64,000 bases of DNA from Pseudoclavibacter sp. AY1H1 (GCF_002931055.1 NZ_PSXX01000018.1:1-64000); one strand, 5' to 3'; positions 42,913-51,042 are shown, counted from the stretch's first letter. Notes: a model not told the origin generated them from the sequence alone. Translations and numbers: made by a program.

Positions 42913-43021
42913 CCAGTCCGCTTCTCACTCGCTGATTCACTCGTGCTGCGCTTCCTTCTCACCAGTTCTTCTCACGGCCTCTCCCAGTCGCGCTGCGCTT
43001 CCTTCTCGCCAGTTCTTCTCA
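42913..43021 (+). repeat. Three tandem ~47-bp repeats with CCAGTTCTTCTCA, candidate AraC sites
   Basis: CCAGTCCGCTTCTCA (42913-42927), CCAGTTCTTCTCA (42962-42974) and CCAGTTCTTCTCA (43009-43021) are in one orientation. The CTTCTCA cores at 42921, 42968 and 43015 are exactly 47 bp apart. A 30-bp block GCTGCGCTTCCTTCTC(A/G)CC.. is repeated at 42945-42974 and 42992-43021. The array lies 157-265 bp before the start of exported protein 1. Spacing and place fit regulator-binding iterons. Confidence 0.65.
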
Positions 43022-43177
43022 AGAGCCCATTCGCATGTTCCTGGCTTCCTACGATTCATTGCGGACCTAAATTTCGACGTGCAGCGCCAAGCGCTGGCAC
43101 GGGCATCGATCTCCCCTCCCTCATCCCACGCGAGTGCGCCCGAAGCGGCGCTCGTTCTCGTCCTCGAAAGGACTCCG

Positions 43178-44023
43178 ATGTCAGACCCCACCCAAGACCC
43201 GACACCACGCACCTCCCCGGCCATCGTCGGGCGGCGCACACTCGTCGCCGGAGCCGCCTGGTCAATCCCCGTGATGGCCGTGGCCACCGCCGTGCCGCTC
43301 GCAGCAGCCTCAACCTGCCCGACAGCCGTCTTTGACGCTGCGTTCGTGACGAACTCGGACACTGGGTCGGTGAAGGTGCTGAACGCGACGAGCCCCGACA
43401 CAGCTGACACGTACACCGTGCGGATCACGTCAACGCTCGCCCCCGGAACGACGACCACGCAGAATGGCCAGTCCTACAACTTCAGTCAGAACGGCTCCGG
43501 CTGGAACGGCGACAATCCGGAAGACGGCAGCGGCGACTACACCTACTCCGGGTTCGGCCCGGCCGGCGCGATCGTGCTGAACCAGCGCAAGGAAGGCACC
43601 ACCGCGCCCATCGGCCCGGGCACGGACAGCCAGACGTTGACCTTCGAGTTCTTCGACGCAGCCGGTGCGCCAATCTCCGCCACGAACGTCGCGATCGACG
43701 TCTTCGACATCACCTCAGTTGTAGGGCAGATCTGGCGCGCGTCTTACTGGGACGCAGTTGGTTTCAGCGTCACGCCTGCGTCGATCGTTTCGGAGCCGAC
43801 GCTCGATCAGGGCGCAGGAACCGGTACGCTCGCCGACCCGTTCCGGAGAAGCGGCGGGCTCTTCCCCACCAACCCGATGGGGCAGGCGCAGTACCAGGAC
43901 GAGTTCCGCTTCGACTCGTTCCCGAACGGCAGCACCATGGACTACACGTCGTACAACGGTTACCAGGGATGGCATTTCATCGCCGTCAGCTCGATCAGGT
44001 TCACCGCGCAGATCGCCTGCTAA
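43178..44023 (+). CDS. Exported protein 1 with twin-arginine GAAWS signal
   Basis: A 281-residue secreted protein. The N terminus is a twin-arginine-like signal: GRRTLVAGAAWSIPVMAVAT then PLAAAS, with cleavage likely after AAA/AAS near residue 46. The mature part is Thr/Ser/Asn/Gly-rich and beta-strand-like, with no repeats, no LPxTG and no membrane anchor. One Cys follows the signal (STCP) and the last residue is Cys, which could link both ends by a disulfide. The function is unknown. It shares the signal type with proteins at 45715, 46491 and 51266, and is divergent from AraC module 1. Confidence 0.75.
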   Translation: MSDPTQDPTPRTSPAIVGRRTLVAGAAWSIPVMAVATAVPLAAASTCPTAVFDAAFVTNSDTGSVKVLNATSPDTADTYTVRITSTLAPGTTTTQNGQSYNFSQNGSGWNGDNPEDGSGDYTYSGFGPAGAIVLNQRKEGTTAPIGPGTDSQTLTFEFFDAAGAPISATNVAIDVFDITSVVGQIWRASYWDAVGFSVTPASIVSEPTLDQGAGTGTLADPFRRSGGLFPTNPMGQAQYQDEFRFDSFPNGSTMDYTSYNGYQGWHFIAVSSIRFTAQIAC

Positions 44024-44073
44024 GCCTTGGCTCCAGCGCTGAGCACCTCCCCCGGGTATCCCGTGCCGTAATG

Positions 44074-44110
44074 CAAGAGCCGCCCCGACGCATCGTCGGG
44101 GCGGCTCTTG
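44074..44110. terminator. Hairpin terminator between exported protein 1 and AraC module 2
   Basis: Perfect 17-bp arms at 44074-44090 and 44094-44110 with a 3-nt loop. It lies between convergent genes and can stop transcription from both sides. Confidence 0.8.
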
Positions 44111-44182
44111 GTACATGTGGGGCTTCTGGCACGACATCTGAGAACAACTGTCCCCGCATCCCGCCAGGGCGGTGAGCAACGG

Positions 44183-45112
44183 TCAGGACTCGAGGCTGGT
44201 GCGCTGCGAAGCGAGCGCTCGCCGCAGGGTCACAGGCGAGGAGAATCCGCTTCGCAGCGCGACCTCTCGAGCAGGTAGTCCCGGCTGTTCTCGCATCAGG
44301 GCTTCGGCGTTCTGGACGCGTCGCTCGCGGAGGATCGCGGCGGCGCTCGCGCCACCTGCCTGGAGGCGGCGCTCGAGGACTCTGCGTGTGAGGCCAGCTT
44401 CGCGGGCGATGCCGTCGACGGAGAAGCCCGGGACTTGGAATCGGTTCTCGACGATGAGCCTGACCAGAGCGAGCGTGTCGGTGTCTCGCAGGTTGGCGAC
44501 ATGCGTGGATTCGACCAGCAGCGAGTGAGCTGCAGCGCGCAGCAACGACCGCAGTGAGGTCGCGGCTTGCGGGTCCGAAACCGGCGTTGTTTTCGCGACT
44601 GCATCCAGAAGCGCGAGCACGCCCTGGCGAACCACGCCTCCGTCGGAGTGGTACCACCGGGTCTGCAGCGGCGCGAGCTCTGCAGCTGTGAAGGAGAAGA
44701 TGACGCCGGCGATCTTCTCGTCGGCGTGGAGGACGACGGGGCCGGCACCCGGTGGCACGATCGCGATCTGCGACGCCTCGAGCCGAAGCCTTCGCTGGTC
44801 GGAAGCCACCTCCAGCGACCCTTGCTCCAGGAACAGCACCAGAGCTCGCTCCTGGGCTGAGGCGCGCTCTCGCTTCCAGACAAGGTCGATCGCCGAGCTC
44901 TCGCCACGCACGACCAGGTACCGGTCGAAGCGCAGCAGCGAGGCCTCGATCGTCGCGGTGCCCGCGGGCGCACGCAGGTCCACGCCGGCCTTGAGCTCCT
45001 TGTCGACGCCAGGGGGCAGCGGGCCCCGGATTCTGAACTGCTGCGTCCGGTATCCAGGAAAGGGACTCCAGCCGGTGGCTTCGTTGTAGTGGGCACGAGC
45101 GACGCGCTCCAT
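44183..45112 (-). CDS. AraC-family regulator, island module 2
   Basis: A 309-residue paralogue of the module 1 regulator; the two align along their whole length (GW.PFPGYR..FRIRGPLPPGVD..LKAGVDLRAPAGTATIEA..LRFDRYLVVRG..). The C-terminal half has FSVDGIAREAGLTRRVLERRLQAGGASA and AREVALRSGFSSPVTLRRALA. It is divergent from exported protein 2 across a 602-bp gap. A 13-bp palindrome GTGTCAGTGACAC lies 38 bp upstream of its ATG (45150-45162), a possible operator. Confidence 0.85.
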   Translation of the reverse strand: MERVARAHYNEATGWSPFPGYRTQQFRIRGPLPPGVDKELKAGVDLRAPAGTATIEASLLRFDRYLVVRGESSAIDLVWKRERASAQERALVLFLEQGSLEVASDQRRLRLEASQIAIVPPGAGPVVLHADEKIAGVIFSFTAAELAPLQTRWYHSDGGVVRQGVLALLDAVAKTTPVSDPQAATSLRSLLRAAAHSLLVESTHVANLRDTDTLALVRLIVENRFQVPGFSVDGIAREAGLTRRVLERRLQAGGASAAAILRERRVQNAEALMREQPGLPAREVALRSGFSSPVTLRRALASQRTSLES

Positions 45113-45425
45113 GGGTCCTCCAGATCGATTCGAACGATGTGTCCCAGCGGTGTCAGTGACACTGGTCCCGCATTCACGCGGGAGTGATGGCGACAGGACT
45201 CAGCCGCGACGCGCGGCTCGAGCTGACCTGAGTCTCGGCTGCGTCAGAGAGAGGGACTCCCGCGGGCCAGCGAAGGGGTCCGTCGACCCGCAGGAGTCCA
45301 GCACGGATGGGTGGTGCGCGGATCTCCCCCGAGATCCCCGCGCGGACGCGGCTCCCCAGAGCACACCACCGACCGGCGGTAGTCAGAATGCCGCACGAAT
45401 TGTTGCTCTCATTTCACAAAGGCCC

Positions 45426-45630
45426 GATTGACGCAAAATGAGCGCAATTCGCCGCAAAAGGATCGCGCGAGATTTCTCGCACCCGCACCTCTCCAAACCC
45501 CCGTGCAATTCGAGCGGAGCCGTCGCGAATGCTCGCGTACCATTTCTTCCGCCGTTCTTTCTCTGAGCGCACGCGGAGCGCGTGAAGTAGATACCGTTCG
45601 GATTGACGCCTGATTCTCGGCGTGCAATTC
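45426..45630 (+). promoter_or_regulatory. Repeated elements before exported protein 2
   Basis: GATTGACGC occurs at 45426-45434 and 45601-45609. G(C/T)GCAATTC occurs at 45442-45450, 45503-45511 and 45622-45630. CGCAAAA also occurs twice near 45433-45459. These lie in the otherwise non-coding 602-bp gap between AraC module 2 and exported protein 2. The CTTCTCA motif of modules 1 and 3 is absent here. They are probably binding sites; the binding protein is unknown. Confidence 0.4.
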
Positions 45631-45714
45631 ATAGAGCCACCTCGCGTGCATCGTGATCGGTATCCGCAGGAAGTTCCCGTTGGAATGCCGGGGCTCAACA
45701 ACGAAAGGAAACTC

Positions 45715-46371
45715 ATGTCGGATTCTCTCGACAGCTCGAGCCAGGCCGACGCGCCAGGATCGATGAAGCGGCGCACGATCGTGGCCGGCGCTGCCTGGTC
45801 CATCCCCGTGATCGCCGTCGCGGCCGCAGCCCCGATGGCAGCGGCGTCCCCACCGTGCCCGCAGTTTGCGTCGGCGGCGAGCTGGACGGCAAGCACAACC
45901 GGTCAGTTGCGAGTGCACTCCGATCCGACCTACAACAACCGAGTTGGTGGGACATACCTCGCGCTGCCCGAGAACAACGCGAACTCGTTCCTGTCCGTGC
46001 AGGACAGGAACCTGCAGGGCGGCACCACGACCGTGCAGTGGTCGACGGTGTTCGTCCCGGTCAGCGGGACGGCCTACACCTTCACGTTCGTCACGAGCAC
46101 GAACACCGCGCTGACCGACTCGCAGACCCTGAACCTGCGCATCAACAGCACAACCCAGTGGGCAGGCATCACGAAGCCGACCGCCGGCGGCCCGACGAAC
46201 AACCTCAGCGGCCTGCAGACCCACTCATTCACCTGGACGGCCCCCAGCAACGCCGCCGTGACGTTCGCGATCGCTTTCCTCGTGCCAGGGGTGACCAACA
46301 ACCCCAACCGTACGAACGACGACATCCGGATCGGACTCCCCCGTATCTCCGCGGCCGGCTGCCGCTCGTAG
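45715..46371 (+). CDS. Exported protein 2 with twin-arginine GAAWS signal
   Basis: A 218-residue secreted protein. SMKRRTIVAGAAWSIPVIAV then AAAAPMAAAS is a twin-arginine-like signal nearly identical to that of exported protein 1. The mature domain (about 175 residues) is Thr/Asn-rich and beta-strand-like. As in protein 1, a Cys follows the signal (PPCP) and another lies three residues from the end (GCRS). GAAAGGA precedes the ATG at 45715; the frame is open upstream without signal-peptide logic. The function is unknown. Confidence 0.75.
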   Translation: MSDSLDSSSQADAPGSMKRRTIVAGAAWSIPVIAVAAAAPMAAASPPCPQFASAASWTASTTGQLRVHSDPTYNNRVGGTYLALPENNANSFLSVQDRNLQGGTTTVQWSTVFVPVSGTAYTFTFVTSTNTALTDSQTLNLRINSTTQWAGITKPTAGGPTNNLSGLQTHSFTWTAPSNAAVTFAIAFLVPGVTNNPNRTNDDIRIGLPRISAAGCRS

Positions 46372-46396
46372 CCTCGCAACGGGCATCTCGGGAACC

Positions 46397-46437
46397 GAGA
46401 AAGGGGGCCAAGACTGCTGCAGTCTTGGCCCCCTCTC
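46397..46437. terminator. Bidirectional terminator between exported proteins 2 and 3
   Basis: Arms 46403-46416 and 46420-46433 are perfectly complementary (14 bp) with a CTG loop, and flanking GAGA/TCTC extends the symmetry. It serves two convergent genes. Confidence 0.8.
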
Positions 46438-46490
46438 TGGTCTCACTGGTCCGGGATCTGCTCGAGCGCTCTGGCTGTTGACGCCAGGAG

Positions 46491-47120
46491 TCACGGCGTG
46501 GGGTACGTCGTGGTGTTCGTGTTGTTGATCGGGGTTGGGTTCCTGAATACCTGGACTGGGGTGGTGTTGACCGTCACGTAGCGGCGCGTGATCACGGTCT
46601 GACCGCTGTAGTACGGGCTTGGTGAGCGGAAGAAGAAGTCGACCGGGATGTTGGTCGTCGCCCCTGTCGCGGTCACGGTGCCGGTGTAGCTCGAGCGATA
46701 GACGCGGTAGGTGACGCCACCGACGACGGTCGTCGTGCCCGTGTTGGCGAGTGTCGACCACGCGGTGTTCGAGCCAGGGATCGGCGCGAAGGTCGGGGCT
46801 GGCCACCCGGTGGAGATGAGCACCTCGTAGTAGATGTTCGAGAGCACGTCTCCGGGCTGTGTTCCTGCCACCCGCAGATACTGCCCCGGGCTCTTCGCGT
46901 CGTACTGGAGCGCGCCGTTGGTCGACGACCCCTGCGTCGCTGGATACCAACCCACGCCGAAGCCGGACTGGATCTCGAACGTTCGCGGCGGCGATGCCGC
47001 GAATGCTGGAGCTGCGGTGGTCATCGCGATCACCGGCACCGTCCAGGCCGCCGTCTGCAAGACCCGACGACGCGTCGTGTCCCCGGCCGCGCCGTGGTTC
47101 TCAGAGGTGTTCTTTGTCAA
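46491..47120 (-). CDS. Exported protein 3 with twin-arginine signal
   Basis: A 209-residue secreted protein. DTTRRRVLQTAAWTVPVIAM then TTAAPAFAAS gives a twin-arginine signal with an AFA-A cleavage site, a variant of the signal in the other exported proteins (AAW.VPV.A). The mature part is Thr/Tyr/Pro-rich, with no Cys; it ends in a Thr/Asn-rich tail (NPTPINNTNTTTYPTP). The function is unknown. AraC module 3 lies upstream on the same strand, 348 bp away, and two CTTCTC-type sites lie about 230-270 bp before the ATG. Confidence 0.72.
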   Translation of the reverse strand: MTKNTSENHGAAGDTTRRRVLQTAAWTVPVIAMTTAAPAFAASPPRTFEIQSGFGVGWYPATQGSSTNGALQYDAKSPGQYLRVAGTQPGDVLSNIYYEVLISTGWPAPTFAPIPGSNTAWSTLANTGTTTVVGGVTYRVYRSSYTGTVTATGATTNIPVDFFFRSPSPYYSGQTVITRRYVTVNTTPVQVFRNPTPINNTNTTTYPTP

Positions 47121-47351
47121 TGTGTGCTCTTTCTCTGTCGCTGAAACGAGGTCGCGAATAGACCACGGCGGTCCACTTGAACGAGACCGTGAGGGATTAT
47201 TGGCAAACTGCCATCGGTCGGAGATCCCAGGTCATTACTGCATTGCATCTCGGCACGAACGCAAGTTCGCTACCACCAAGCGCGAGGTCTGCTTTTGATG
47301 AAACCGCAACCCCTCCTGCAAGCTATCCGACCAGTCATCGAGCTTCAATCT

Positions 47352-47389
47352 GGGAGAAGAATCAGCACTCAGATTGAGAAGCACTGACC
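47352..47389 (-). promoter_or_regulatory. Two CTTCTC direct repeats upstream of exported protein 3
   Basis: On the minus strand GGTCAGTGCTTCTCA (47375-47389) and TGATTCTTCTCCC (47352-47364) are direct repeats with CTTCTC cores 22 bp apart, two helical turns. This matches the usual AraC-family site geometry and the motif found before module 1. Confidence 0.55.
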
Positions 47390-47468
47390 ACATGAGCGGT
47401 TCGCTTTCTGATAACGACCGACTTTCCGGTCGGTCTTTCTCAGCGAGTGGGAATGTGAGCGTCAGCGC

Positions 47469-48494
47469 TCAGATCCGAGCGATGCCAGACTCGCCTGCAG
47501 AGATGTCCGACTGGGCTTCGCTCTCGCTGTCCGAGAGCCCATCGAGGGCGCGACGCATGGCACGCACCGAGCCGAAACCGGCAGCCGCAGCGATGCGCTT
47601 CAGATCTTGGGTGTCGACGTCACCGAACTCCCCCGGTGCCTCCAACAGGTCTCGCGCGAGCCGAGTTCGAACCCGTCGAAGCTGAGAGGCCGGCGTCAGG
47701 TTTGTGTCTTCGTAAGCCCGATACAGACTCGCCGTGGAGACTCCGAGGTCGCGTGCGAGCCTGCCAGCGTCGAAGGTGACGTCGCTAGCGGAGGCTTCGA
47801 TGCGCTGCGACGCCCGCCGCAGCAACGATGTCGTGACCCCAGGACTGCTGCGCCCTGTTCCCGAGGAGCCAGCTCGACGGCTTCGCGTGGCGCGAGCCGG
47901 GACATCATCCGCCAGCACGCCGGCGAAGAGATGATCCAACCCCGCTCGGACGCGATGGAACCCGGCTCCGTCCACGGCCGTCAGAGAGTTCAACGCAGAG
48001 TGCGCCGCACTGGTGAAGATCTCCTTGTGGGCATTCGAGGACCCGAAGAGTCCCGACTTCGGCAGGGGTGCGTGCCCCTCAGCGTCGCGGAGGTCCGTCC
48101 ACTTCGACACGAAGAGCAGACGAGCGGCTGGCTCGTGCGCGGTGATCCCCAGGGGCTCATTGAACGACTGCACGTGCATTTGACCTGGGCTGAGCTGCAC
48201 CTGGGCTGCGTCCGACGTCACCGTCTGCGTCCCTTCGATACCCACCACAGCGTGGAACATGGAGTTCGGTGCGCTGCTGGTTGCAGTGAAGGAGAAGGCA
48301 GCCGGAGTGTGCCAGATCCTTCCGATCGCGAAGGTATCCGTCCGGATGAGGTCGGCGACCAACTGGAAGCGCGAACTCAGCGGCGCAACCTCCCACCCGA
48401 GGGACCCGATCCACTGGATTGCCGCGTCCCCGTCCAGGATGAGCTCCCGCGTGACGGTGCCTGTCGGGGGGACGAGACGGCTCGCATCGTGCAC
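47469..48494 (-). CDS. AraC-family regulator, island module 3
   Basis: A 341-residue AraC-like regulator, more distant from the other two. The N-terminal half has an AraC-binding-like beta-rich part (SAPNSMFHAVVGIEGTQTVTSDAAQVQLSPGQMHVQ). The C-terminal helix-turn-helix region reads FDAGRLARDLGVSTASLYRAYEDTNLTPASQLRRVRTRLA, and a second HTH includes RIAAAAGFGSVRAMRRAL. It starts with GTG after GGAGG. A CCAGAACTTCTCA site lies directly before its ribosome-binding site. Confidence 0.8.
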   Translation of the reverse strand: MHDASRLVPPTGTVTRELILDGDAAIQWIGSLGWEVAPLSSRFQLVADLIRTDTFAIGRIWHTPAAFSFTATSSAPNSMFHAVVGIEGTQTVTSDAAQVQLSPGQMHVQSFNEPLGITAHEPAARLLFVSKWTDLRDAEGHAPLPKSGLFGSSNAHKEIFTSAAHSALNSLTAVDGAGFHRVRAGLDHLFAGVLADDVPARATRSRRAGSSGTGRSSPGVTTSLLRRASQRIEASASDVTFDAGRLARDLGVSTASLYRAYEDTNLTPASQLRRVRTRLARDLLEAPGEFGDVDTQDLKRIAAAAGFGSVRAMRRALDGLSDSESEAQSDISAGESGIARI

Positions 48495-48507
48495 CTTTCA
48501 CCTCCAG

Positions 48508-48688
48508 TGAGAAGTTCTGGCAAGCGTAAGTGTCGGAAAACGCATGTTTCGGGTCCGAATGCGAGCGCTGACACGGAATCCGTCACGTGCGGGTCTGTTT
48601 TGCGTCACATGTGCGTCCGATGTGGCGCAAAATGGCTGGTCGTGCATGACTCGACCAGTCCTTCTCAATTTTGTGACAGTTCTTCTCA
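48508..48688. promoter_or_regulatory. CTTCTCA sites upstream of AraC module 3
   Basis: On the minus strand CCAGAACTTCTCA is at 48508-48520. On the plus strand CCAGTCCTTCTCA (48655-48667) and ACAGTTCTTCTCA (48676-48688) have CTTCTCA cores 21 bp apart. Between them TTTTGCG (48598-48604) and CGCAAAA (48626-48632) form a spaced inverted repeat. The 397-bp gap holds no gene. It divides the regulator from the rightward HEPN-like gene. Confidence 0.55.
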
Positions 48689-48891
48689 AGCGCCACATAC
48701 ACAGTCCAACAATCCCCGAGATCGCTTGACGAGGTGGCGGCGACGCAGGTAATGGATCCGCCGCTCAGGGGACGCCCCTGGCACGTCCTGGCGACGATCC
48801 ACGTCGTGCCGCGCAGTGGGCCGCCCTTGAAGAGCGTCACAGACCGAGCCACAGACTCACACCCCTGGAGCAGGCCCAATAAGGTGTCGCT

Positions 48892-50007
48892 ATGTCTGAC
48901 GCAAGGAAGCCGACGCCCCGATGGTCCGACCCGGTGTGGACGAAGGACATGAGCTATCGCTTCGTCAACGTTGGGGATGCGCCTGCGTTCGATGTCGTCA
49001 TTCTGGGCGAAGCGCGCGTTGACCCGTTCTCGGGCTTCCCTCCGAGCCACGTCCCGAAGACACACATCGGCATGGTCCCGCCGGGTAAGTCCATAGATGT
49101 CACCGCGCAGGTGGCCGACAACACCTGGGGCGATCGACCAGCGGAAGCGAGCAAGGGATCTGTGGGCTGGCCGCCGATAGCACCCCTCCTGACACTCGCA
49201 TGGAACACCGACCGTGGCTGGAAACCCGACCGAACTGAGGATGAGCCCCTACTTCCATACGGGCTGCCGGATGACCCGCGACAGTGCTACCGGCAAATGA
49301 TCATGCCGATGAATCAAATGCCGGCGAAGCAATCGCGCGTCCGGCGAACGAGGGCATCAGCGCGACGGGACGCGGCGGAGGAGCAGTTCGTGCAGTTCGA
49401 ACGAGTGCTCAACGTCTTTCTTTCGAGCGCGGACGCGTTGAGCCGTGCCCTCGAGGACTGGTCGGCCAACACCCCGCACGGTCGTGCACTCCTGGGCGAC
49501 GACGCCGAGGCGCAGTCTCGAGCTCGGGCCAAGCTGCGCCAGGACCTTGACGGCCCGACGCTCGCGATGTTCACCTCGTTGGCAATGCTGCGCGATCATG
49601 CCAAGGCGCTGCGCGCGTACTGCGATGAGGATGCTCGAGCGGAGATCCAGAGCACCCATGACAAGGCGCGACGCGAGCATCCGTTCAGCCACCACGCCGA
49701 GACCGTTCGGAACTTTCTGGCCCACAAGGCGCTGTTGGATTGGGTTATCAGCTACGCGTACAGCACGCAGCAGCTCGAGATAGAGGTCGACTTGCAACCG
49801 ATCCTCGACTGGGCGAGAACCCGCGACCGGAATCGCACGGAGGCTGCAAACGTGATGTTCGCGGAGTTCATCAAGGACTACGGCGATTCTGGCTGGGGTC
49901 CGAACGTCTCGTTCCAGGAGTGGATCGATCAGACTCTTGGCGGAAACAAGCACGCCATGCTGCTCACGTATCGACGCGCTTGGGAAGCGGTTGCACAGAT
50001 GCCCTGA
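48892..50007 (+). CDS. Hypothetical protein with HEPN-like RNxxxH motif
   Basis: A 371-residue protein of unknown family. Residues 1-130 are beta-rich (YRFVNVGDAPAFDV.., PPSHVPKTHIGMVPPGKSIDV, LAWNTDRGWKP). A basic linker follows (about 145-160), then a wholly alpha-helical C-terminal half. There AETVRNFLAHKALLDW shows Arg273-Asn274-x3-His278, the RNxxxH form of the HEPN ribonuclease motif, in a helix as expected. HEPN proteins act as RNA-cutting toxins or defence effectors. AAGGTG precedes the ATG. It is island cargo next to a broken methylase-like gene. Confidence 0.55.
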   Translation: MSDARKPTPRWSDPVWTKDMSYRFVNVGDAPAFDVVILGEARVDPFSGFPPSHVPKTHIGMVPPGKSIDVTAQVADNTWGDRPAEASKGSVGWPPIAPLLTLAWNTDRGWKPDRTEDEPLLPYGLPDDPRQCYRQMIMPMNQMPAKQSRVRRTRASARRDAAEEQFVQFERVLNVFLSSADALSRALEDWSANTPHGRALLGDDAEAQSRARAKLRQDLDGPTLAMFTSLAMLRDHAKALRAYCDEDARAEIQSTHDKARREHPFSHHAETVRNFLAHKALLDWVISYAYSTQQLEIEVDLQPILDWARTRDRNRTEAANVMFAEFIKDYGDSGWGPNVSFQEWIDQTLGGNKHAMLLTYRRAWEAVAQMP

Positions 50008-50046
50008 AGCTAGCCCCCGAGGCGCGCTCGCTCCGTGCGAGCGCGG

Positions 50047-50725
50047 TCAGCGTGTGCGCCGGCGGCGAGTTTCCTTGGCACCGCGAATACCGTGCTGCTT
50101 TCGCTCGCGCTTCGTGCGCCCGAGGTTCGCGTACGGCAATGCGAGGGCACTGTCGATCAGTGCAGCCCTCACGTCAGCGCGTAGCCCGGAGGTGAATGCG
50201 TCGAGCATGTCCAACTCCGCTGTTTGGGGGTCGGGTGTCGCAGCGTAGTGCGCCCAGAGCTGGTCCGGATCGAGGAGCTTGATCGGCCACCCTCCGCCGT
50301 GCGGTGTTCGCGCGCGGAGCCGGTGATCGTAGAACGGCATGGGACTCAGCGACGTACTGGGCCTTCTCCATGCCGGCCCACGGCAGGAAGAAGGTGAAGT
50401 GCTGGTCGATCTCTCGGATCGGGAAGCCGATCGTCTCCTTCGTCTTCGTGTCATGCGCGATCAGATCGGCGTAGTCGGTAACGATGACGAAGCGAGTACT
50501 GAAGCGCACGACGGCGGGTGTGGCCTTGAGATCCTCAATGAGAGTCAATGGGTCGTTGCCGGTTTTTTTGAAGTACACGATGCTCTTCTGCGCAACCTCC
50601 TGAGCCGAATCGACAGCCACGTTGAGCGACCCGTTGCGAAGCCTCGTGACGCTACTTTGCGACCTTCCGTAGGCGAGCAGCAGATCGAACATGAACTCAC
50701 GATCGTAGCTTTCCCGGCCAGCCAA
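50047..50725 (-). pseudogene. Frameshifted remnant resembling the N terminus of a restriction methylase
   Basis: The minus strand from a TTG at 50725 reads MAGRESYDREFMFDLLLAYG.. and TRFVIVTDYADLIAHDTKTK..FTFFLPWAGMEKAQY. The VxTDy..L..yD.kt and FFLPWAGME pattern is like the N-terminal part of large MmeI/type IIL-like DNA methylase-endonucleases. Near 50340 the coding sense passes to a second frame (MPFYDHRLRARTPHGGGWPI.. to 50047). The methylase motifs (GxG, NPPY) and the catalytic centre are not present, so most of the gene is lost. The family assignment is tentative. Confidence 0.5.
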
Positions 50726-51006
50726 CGGGGCGACTCGCTCCTCTCCTCATCTCTGAGGCACACCAGCTCTCGCGAGCAACCATCAACACCCACTGGGGCA
50801 TGTCTTGATCTGCGGCACTGTACCGCCCCCTCGCGGCGACCTGACGTCACAACGAGGACTGGGCGAGTGACTGCCAAGCCTGCGGCACATGCGCAGACTG
50901 CGCCGGCGCTCGACAGCCATCACGGCACTACTCTCGTCAAACCGACGAGGCACAACCAAAGCTCCTTGCGGCCCCTGCGCCTCCCAACCGAGCTCACATA
51001 GGTCTT

Positions 51007-51026
51007 GCCAGATTCTTGTCGGACGA
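51007..51026 (-). pseudogene. Second integrase 3'-end fragment at the right island boundary
   Basis: These 20 bp match 40255-40274, the last codons of the integrase remnant (..IRQESDK), at 18 of 20 positions and in the same orientation. Only this scrap is left; the tRNA-side repeat begins 17 bp further on. The 280 bp to its left (50726-51006) contain no recognisable gene. Confidence 0.5.
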
Positions 51027-51042
51027 CCGTTCGCGACAAAGC

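Noticed and set aside
42913-43021. Repeats considered as a CRISPR array
   Set aside because: Only three short imperfect copies, spacers are also partly repeated, and no cas genes are present.
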